A program made the translations under genes and the position numbers. From contig JAJZCT010000119.1 of NCBI GenBank assembly GCA_021828925.1, forward strand, positions 1 through 8,496: a DNA stretch of 8,496 nt. The letters are read 5' to 3'. Below are positions 4,727 through 8,496 of the stretch, piece after piece (within the stretch, counting starts at the first letter, position 1; the number at the start of each line of letters is the position of its first letter). The stretch comes from Planctomycetota bacterium. Lineage in GTDB: Bacteria > Planctomycetota > Phycisphaerae > WQYP01. The notes beneath the pieces are model-generated. The model saw only the letters and a list, made by a program, of their open reading frames with translations. It had not been told where the DNA came from and searched no databases.

Positions 4727-4948
4727 AGGATGCACACTATCCTAAACAATTCCCGGCATTGGGACAAGCGGAGAATGGCGGGGAGCGACAATTTTTCAGA
4801 CCGGACGGGGGAATTCGGCAATGAGCGGAGCCGCGATCACCTGTTTTGGTCCGGCGCAATTATCAGCAGCATCACCGCCCGAGAAGCCGGCGGATTTGTC
4901 AGCATAGGCAAAATCAGGTTCAACGAAATTATTTCGCACGCTTGCAGG
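4727..4948. other. Intergenic region between tRNA-Gln and zwf
   Basis: No gene is supported. It contains the tRNA promoter near its left end. Near 4924-4936 there is a short CGAAAT/ATTTCG palindrome past the zwf stop. No clear intrinsic terminator for zwf is visible. Confidence 0.5.
4739..4767 (-). promoter_or_regulatory. Promoter of tRNA-Gln
   Basis: On the minus strand, TTGTCC (4767-4762) and TAGGAT (4744-4739) are spaced by 17 nt. The -10 ends 12 nt before the tRNA 5' end, leaving a leader of a few nucleotides. Confidence 0.55.
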
Positions 4949-6487
4949 TCAGTGGGAAATATCCGATCCCAGCCAATCCCACGTCCGGCCGTCACGAGCT
5001 AATAATTCGTTGGCGGCCTGCGGGCCCCAAGTTCCAGGCTCATATTTGGCCAACTGCGGCGTCCCGGCGGCCCATGCATCTTCGATGCGGTCAATAATGC
5101 TCCAGGCACTTTCCACTTCATCGCGGCGGATAAACAATGTGGAATCACCGAGCATGGCATCCAGCAGCAAGCGTTCATAAGCTTCCGGAGAATAGCTGCC
5201 GAAGGCTTCGTTGTATTCAAAATCCATGTGGGCCGGGGCGATGCGGGTCACCGTGCCGGGGCGTTTGGCGTTGATCAGCAGGGAAATGCCTTCCTTGGGC
5301 TGAATGCGCAAGGTGAGAATATTTCGCGCCAGGTTCCCGCCCGGTGCGTTAAATAGAATTCCCGGCGCGCTGTTGAAATGAATGCTGACTTCCGACCCCT
5401 GTCGCTTGAGATGTTTTCCGCTGCGCAGATAAAACGGAACGCCATGCCATCGCCAATTGTTAATATTCAACTTAACAGCGGCGTACGTCTCTGTCTGGCT
5501 GTCCGGCGCTACGCCGCGCTCCTGAAGGTACCCAATCACCGGCTTACCATCCACGGAACCGGGCGTATATTGGCCACGAACCGTGCGCATGGCCACCTCC
5601 TGCGGAGTATGAAACGGTTCAATGGACTTGAGCACCCGCACTTTTTCATCACGAATGGCGTCCCCATCCAGGGCCACGGGCGGTTCCATGGCAATGAGTG
5701 TCAATAACTGCATAAGATGGTTTTGCACCATATCCCGCATGGTGCCGGCATTTTCAAAATATCCTCCGCGCCCTTCCACCCCCAGCGTTTCACCCACGGT
5801 TATCTGAACATGATCCACATATCGCCGATTCCAGATGGGTTCAAAAATGCCATTGGCAAAACGGAATACCAGCAGATTTTGCACCGTTTGCTTGCCTAGA
5901 TAATGATCAATGCGATAAACCTGTGATTCATCAAATACACGATTGATGTGATGGTTAAGTTCCCGCGCGGTGTCCAAGTTCCGTCCGAACGGTTTTTCCA
6001 CAATGGCCCGCCGCCACGCCTGACTGTTAAATGGATCAATGTTGCCCAGCCCGGCATCCCCCAGGCGTTCGACAATCTGCCCGAATTCAGTTGGGCTGGT
6101 GGAAAGATAATACAACCTGCGGCCACCCGTGTTGAATTTTTTATCCACTTCCGCCAGGCGATCGGCCAGAGCGTGATAGCCGTCAGCATTTTCAAACGTG
6201 CTCTGATGATAAAAAATCCGCGGTGCCAAATTAGCCCACAATTCCGGGTCCACCGGTTTGCAGCGCGAAAATTTATTAACAGCTTCCAGCATTTCCGCCC
6301 GGAATTCCTCATCGGTCTTGGGGCGGCGGGCAAAGCCGACGACCACGGTGGATTTCGACAACAGCCCATCACGCGTGAGGTTATACAACGCGGGCAGAAG
6401 CTTGCGAGCGGTTAAATCGCCGGTCGCACCGAATATCACAATGGCGCACGCCGGTGCGGCCGTTACAGCATTTTTTTCCCCAGCCAT
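4949..6487 (-). CDS. zwf: Glucose-6-phosphate 1-dehydrogenase
   Basis: Catalyses the first step of the oxidative pentose phosphate pathway, glucose-6-phosphate to 6-phosphogluconolactone with NAD(P)+ reduction, in the cytosol. The dinucleotide-binding motif GATGDL is at residues 20-25, EKPFG at 164-168, and the signature RIDHYLGK at 192-199 contains D194, H195 and K199. The catalytic base is expected at H257 in RDMVQNH. At 512 residues it is slightly longer than the usual ~490. I start at ATG 6487 because AAAGGA lies 9 nt upstream; an in-frame ATG at 6505 adds six residues but lacks a clear ribosome binding site. It appears monocistronic here: the tRNA lies downstream and the HIT gene is divergent upstream. 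Confidence 0.95.
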   Translation of the reverse strand: MAGEKNAVTAAPACAIVIFGATGDLTARKLLPALYNLTRDGLLSKSTVVVGFARRPKTDEEFRAEMLEAVNKFSRCKPVDPELWANLAPRIFYHQSTFENADGYHALADRLAEVDKKFNTGGRRLYYLSTSPTEFGQIVERLGDAGLGNIDPFNSQAWRRAIVEKPFGRNLDTARELNHHINRVFDESQVYRIDHYLGKQTVQNLLVFRFANGIFEPIWNRRYVDHVQITVGETLGVEGRGGYFENAGTMRDMVQNHLMQLLTLIAMEPPVALDGDAIRDEKVRVLKSIEPFHTPQEVAMRTVRGQYTPGSVDGKPVIGYLQERGVAPDSQTETYAAVKLNINNWRWHGVPFYLRSGKHLKRQGSEVSIHFNSAPGILFNAPGGNLARNILTLRIQPKEGISLLINAKRPGTVTRIAPAHMDFEYNEAFGSYSPEAYERLLLDAMLGDSTLFIRRDEVESAWSIIDRIEDAWAAGTPQLAKYEPGTWGPQAANELLARDGRTWDWLGSDISH

Positions 6488-6533
6488 CGTAATTGATCCT
6501 TTCATTGAGTTTTCTACTCACACAAAGATGGGT

Positions 6534-6561
6534 ATTCTACACGCCATGCAGTCCGCTTCAA
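6534..6561 (-). promoter_or_regulatory. Promoter of zwf
   Basis: On the minus strand, TTGAAG (6561-6556) and TAGAAT (6539-6534) are spaced by 16 nt, about 45 nt upstream of the zwf start. No matching pair of similar quality is seen for the divergent HIT gene. Confidence 0.5.
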
Positions 6562-6623
6562 AAGCATGATCCTGCGGGAAGGCCACATGCGTTGGCAACG
6601 GGCTGGAAATTTGGAGCATTTTT

Positions 6624-7118
6624 ATGACGGATACGCTTTGGGCACCGTGGCGGCTGGAATATATTAAAAGCGTCACCGGGCCGAACCTAGAATGCTTTTT
6701 ATGCGATCTGGCCCGGCACCCGGAAAAGGATGCCGCGAATTTTGTCATCCGCCGCAGCCAATTCGGCATGTTGCTGATGAATCGCTATCCCTATGTTAAT
6801 GGCCATCTTCTGGCGGCTCCATACCGCCACACACCGGATTTACCCCAGTTAACCATCGAGGAGCGCGCAGACGTACTGGAACTTGCAGTCCTGGGCCAGC
6901 AACTGCTGACCCAGGCGATGAACCCGCAGGGATTTAATATCGGCATCAACATCGGGCGCTGCGCGGGAGCCGGGGTGCCGGGACATGTGCACACCCATGT
7001 TGTCCCCCGCTGGAATGGCGACGTTAATTTTATGAGCGTCGTGGGACAGGTTCGCGTGATTCCCCAGGCCGTTGAAGAAGCCTATCGCCAGATTATGGCG
7101 CAGCTCGCCAAGGCGTGA
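6624..7118 (+). CDS. HIT-family protein (Ap4A phosphorylase-like)
   Basis: A 164-residue histidine-triad protein, probably a nucleotide phosphorylase or hydrolase acting on dinucleoside polyphosphates such as Ap4A. The N-terminus LWAPWRLEYI followed by CFLC (C24, C27) is typical of the zinc-containing Ap4A phosphorylase/HIT group, with H69 (PYRH) a likely further zinc ligand. The triad HVHTHVV is at residues 121-127, with H123 and H125 in the active site and W130 after it. NRYPYVNGHLL is the conserved nucleotide-binding strand. GGAG (6613-6616) lies 7 nt before the ATG. The gene is divergent from zwf and its stop is 8 nt from that of the convergent glycosyltransferase. Exact substrate is inferred from family. 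Confidence 0.88.
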   Translation: MTDTLWAPWRLEYIKSVTGPNLECFLCDLARHPEKDAANFVIRRSQFGMLLMNRYPYVNGHLLAAPYRHTPDLPQLTIEERADVLELAVLGQQLLTQAMNPQGFNIGINIGRCAGAGVPGHVHTHVVPRWNGDVNFMSVVGQVRVIPQAVEEAYRQIMAQLAKA

Positions 7119-7126
7119 AAATCCAC

Positions 7127-8496
7127 TTACTTATCGTTCCAGTGCCGTACGACAGGGTTTATTACGCCGGGCATACCCTTGAATCCATAACATTTCCACA
7201 CATCCAGATGTTTGACCACCACGCCGTAATAATACAGCGGCACGATAAACATTTTGCTGACATGGGCGAAGGCGGGTTTAATCAGACGGTTGAAAACCTG
7301 TGGTGAAAAAGATCCGGTTAATACCGCATCCCGCCCGAGATAACGCAGCTTCCCCGTGCGAGGATTGATCTGGTTGGGTCCAGGCCATAAATCAAATTGA
7401 CACTGCTTGCCGCCCATCGCGGTTTGCAGACAAAACACGAACGGATGCCCGGGCAAATAATAACTCAACGAACTGGAAGTATCCCAGCGATCATCCAATA
7501 CCATCGGCAGCGGGCCATGACCATGCCACATGGATAAGCGGATTTTTTCAATGGCTTTCCCCCGCGCTTTCAATGCGTGGAGCCGAAAGGCCGGGTCAAA
7601 TTTCTTAGCGGGAAAATGTTTGCCCGCGGGATTAATTTTAGCCATGACGGGATAGAGCAACTGCGCGTTTTCCGCAAACACAAACAGGGCAAATCCCCAG
7701 GCAATACCAGCGATAATCCAGCGGCGCGCTGCCTTGCGTTTGGGCAGCGGCTGATTCCACCAGCGCGTTGCCACGCCGGCAAAAAGAATCATGCCGGTAA
7801 AGTAGCCGCCGGCGGGCCAATTCGGTTCAACCTTACTCCAGAAACTTAAAAGAAAGTACAAAATAAATATCGGCAGGGTAATCCATATCAGAAAATCCCA
7901 CACGGCCCGCGCAACAGGGTCTGTTATTTTCCGGGCATCGCGAATCGCTTCAATGAACGCCAGCACCAGCAGCACAAACAAAACACCGGCGAAAATCCCG
8001 GCTTGTGACAGGATGAACATGCCGACATTCTGTGGAGCCTGGCTTAAATGCCACCACACACCCTTTCCTCCCCGTAATCCGCCTTCGCCTCCAATTGCAC
8101 GAAACATAATCCAATGATGTTGCGCATTCCATATTAGCGTAGGAATTTGAATCGCCAGCGCCAGAACGACCGCCCCCAGGCTGTGCCATGTCGCCAGCTT
8201 CCGCCGCAGATAGGTATTTCGCCAAGCCGCAATCGCCACCGAGGGCGGAATCAGCAGTAGGATCGGCTTGCACAAAATTCCCAGCCCCACCAGCAGACCC
8301 GCCAAATACAGCCAACCAATACCGGCGCGGTTGGGCTGCTGCGGCAAAAGTATTCCACTTTCACCATACCGCGGTTCCACCGCCAGCCACAGGCATGCGC
8401 ACGCCCACGCCCAACACAAATACATCGGTGAATCAATGGTAATAATTAAACTGCCCACGGCAAACACCGGCACCCCAGCGGACAGGGCAATAACCA
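7127..8496 (-). CDS. GT39/PMT-like membrane glycosyltransferase, N-terminus missing
   Basis: An integral membrane protein likely to transfer a sugar from a lipid-phosphate donor to protein, lipid A or another envelope glycan. The frame is open to the window edge and the visible 455 residues lack the start; GTG 8473 is only an internal codon. At least six hydrophobic segments are visible. Family-like features include the short TIDSP motif in a loop (a conserved Asp of GT39/ArnT-type enzymes), GLGILCKPILLLIPP and PTLIWNAQHHW. The first catalytic loop, with its DE motif, should lie beyond the edge. The C-terminal ~160 residues are soluble and probably periplasmic, with no family I recognise. Acceptor substrate cannot be told from the sequence. 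Confidence 0.8.
   Translation of the reverse strand, partial: VIALSAGVPVFAVGSLIITIDSPMYLCWAWACACLWLAVEPRYGESGILLPQQPNRAGIGWLYLAGLLVGLGILCKPILLLIPPSVAIAAWRNTYLRRKLATWHSLGAVVLALAIQIPTLIWNAQHHWIMFRAIGGEGGLRGGKGVWWHLSQAPQNVGMFILSQAGIFAGVLFVLLVLAFIEAIRDARKITDPVARAVWDFLIWITLPIFILYFLLSFWSKVEPNWPAGGYFTGMILFAGVATRWWNQPLPKRKAARRWIIAGIAWGFALFVFAENAQLLYPVMAKINPAGKHFPAKKFDPAFRLHALKARGKAIEKIRLSMWHGHGPLPMVLDDRWDTSSSLSYYLPGHPFVFCLQTAMGGKQCQFDLWPGPNQINPRTGKLRYLGRDAVLTGSFSPQVFNRLIKPAFAHVSKMFIVPLYYYGVVVKHLDVWKCYGFKGMPGVINPVVRHWNDK

Noticed and set aside
4493..5002. A 169-codon + strand frame over the integrase end, tRNA and zwf end
   Set aside because: It spans the tRNA gene and antisense zwf; product looks random.
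6488..6505. Earlier zwf start at ATG 6505
   Set aside because: No ribosome binding site upstream, while AAAGGA fits the ATG at 6487; the six extra residues cannot be excluded.

Overview
The window joins two unlike regions at a tRNA gene. Positions 1 to about 4680 look like one side of an integrated mobile element. Positions 4656 to 8496 look like ordinary chromosome. No taxonomic marker is present. Moderately high GC, frequent GTG starts, a lipoprotein and the character of the Zwf and HIT proteins fit a planctomycete-like (possibly Phycisphaerae) host, but this is a low-confidence inference.

The element reads entirely on the + strand. It opens inside a rolling-circle (HUH) replication initiator whose N-terminus is cut off by the window edge. 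A regulated-looking small lipoprotein gene follows, flanked by two copies of a ~57-59 bp direct repeat, then a long GC-rich hairpin, then a protein of unknown function. A good sigma70-type promoter, followed by a hairpin and T-run in the leader, precedes a tightly overlapping group of small genes: a possible OB-fold/ssDNA-binding protein, an 86-residue unknown and a 69-residue putative membrane peptide. Two strong hairpins lie in or near the last of these. The element ends with an excisionase-like HTH gene overlapping a tyrosine integrase by 4 bp (ATGA). The integrase frame runs 25 nt into the 3' part of a tRNA-Gln(CUG) gene on the opposite strand, the usual signature of integration at a tRNA 3' end. 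The other att copy must lie upstream of this window.

Rolling-circle Rep, a possible ssDNA-binding protein, small membrane or lipoprotein genes, strong hairpins and a tRNA-targeting integrase together suggest an integrated ssDNA-phage-like element (inovirus-like) or an integrative rolling-circle plasmid. No Zot ATPase or coat gene is visible, so the class cannot be decided here.

The chromosomal part holds zwf (glucose-6-phosphate dehydrogenase, minus), a divergently transcribed HIT-family nucleotide phosphorylase/hydrolase (plus) and, convergent with it, a GT39-type membrane glycosyltransferase (minus) whose N-terminus is cut off by the right edge. Promoter-like sites are visible for the tRNA and zwf.
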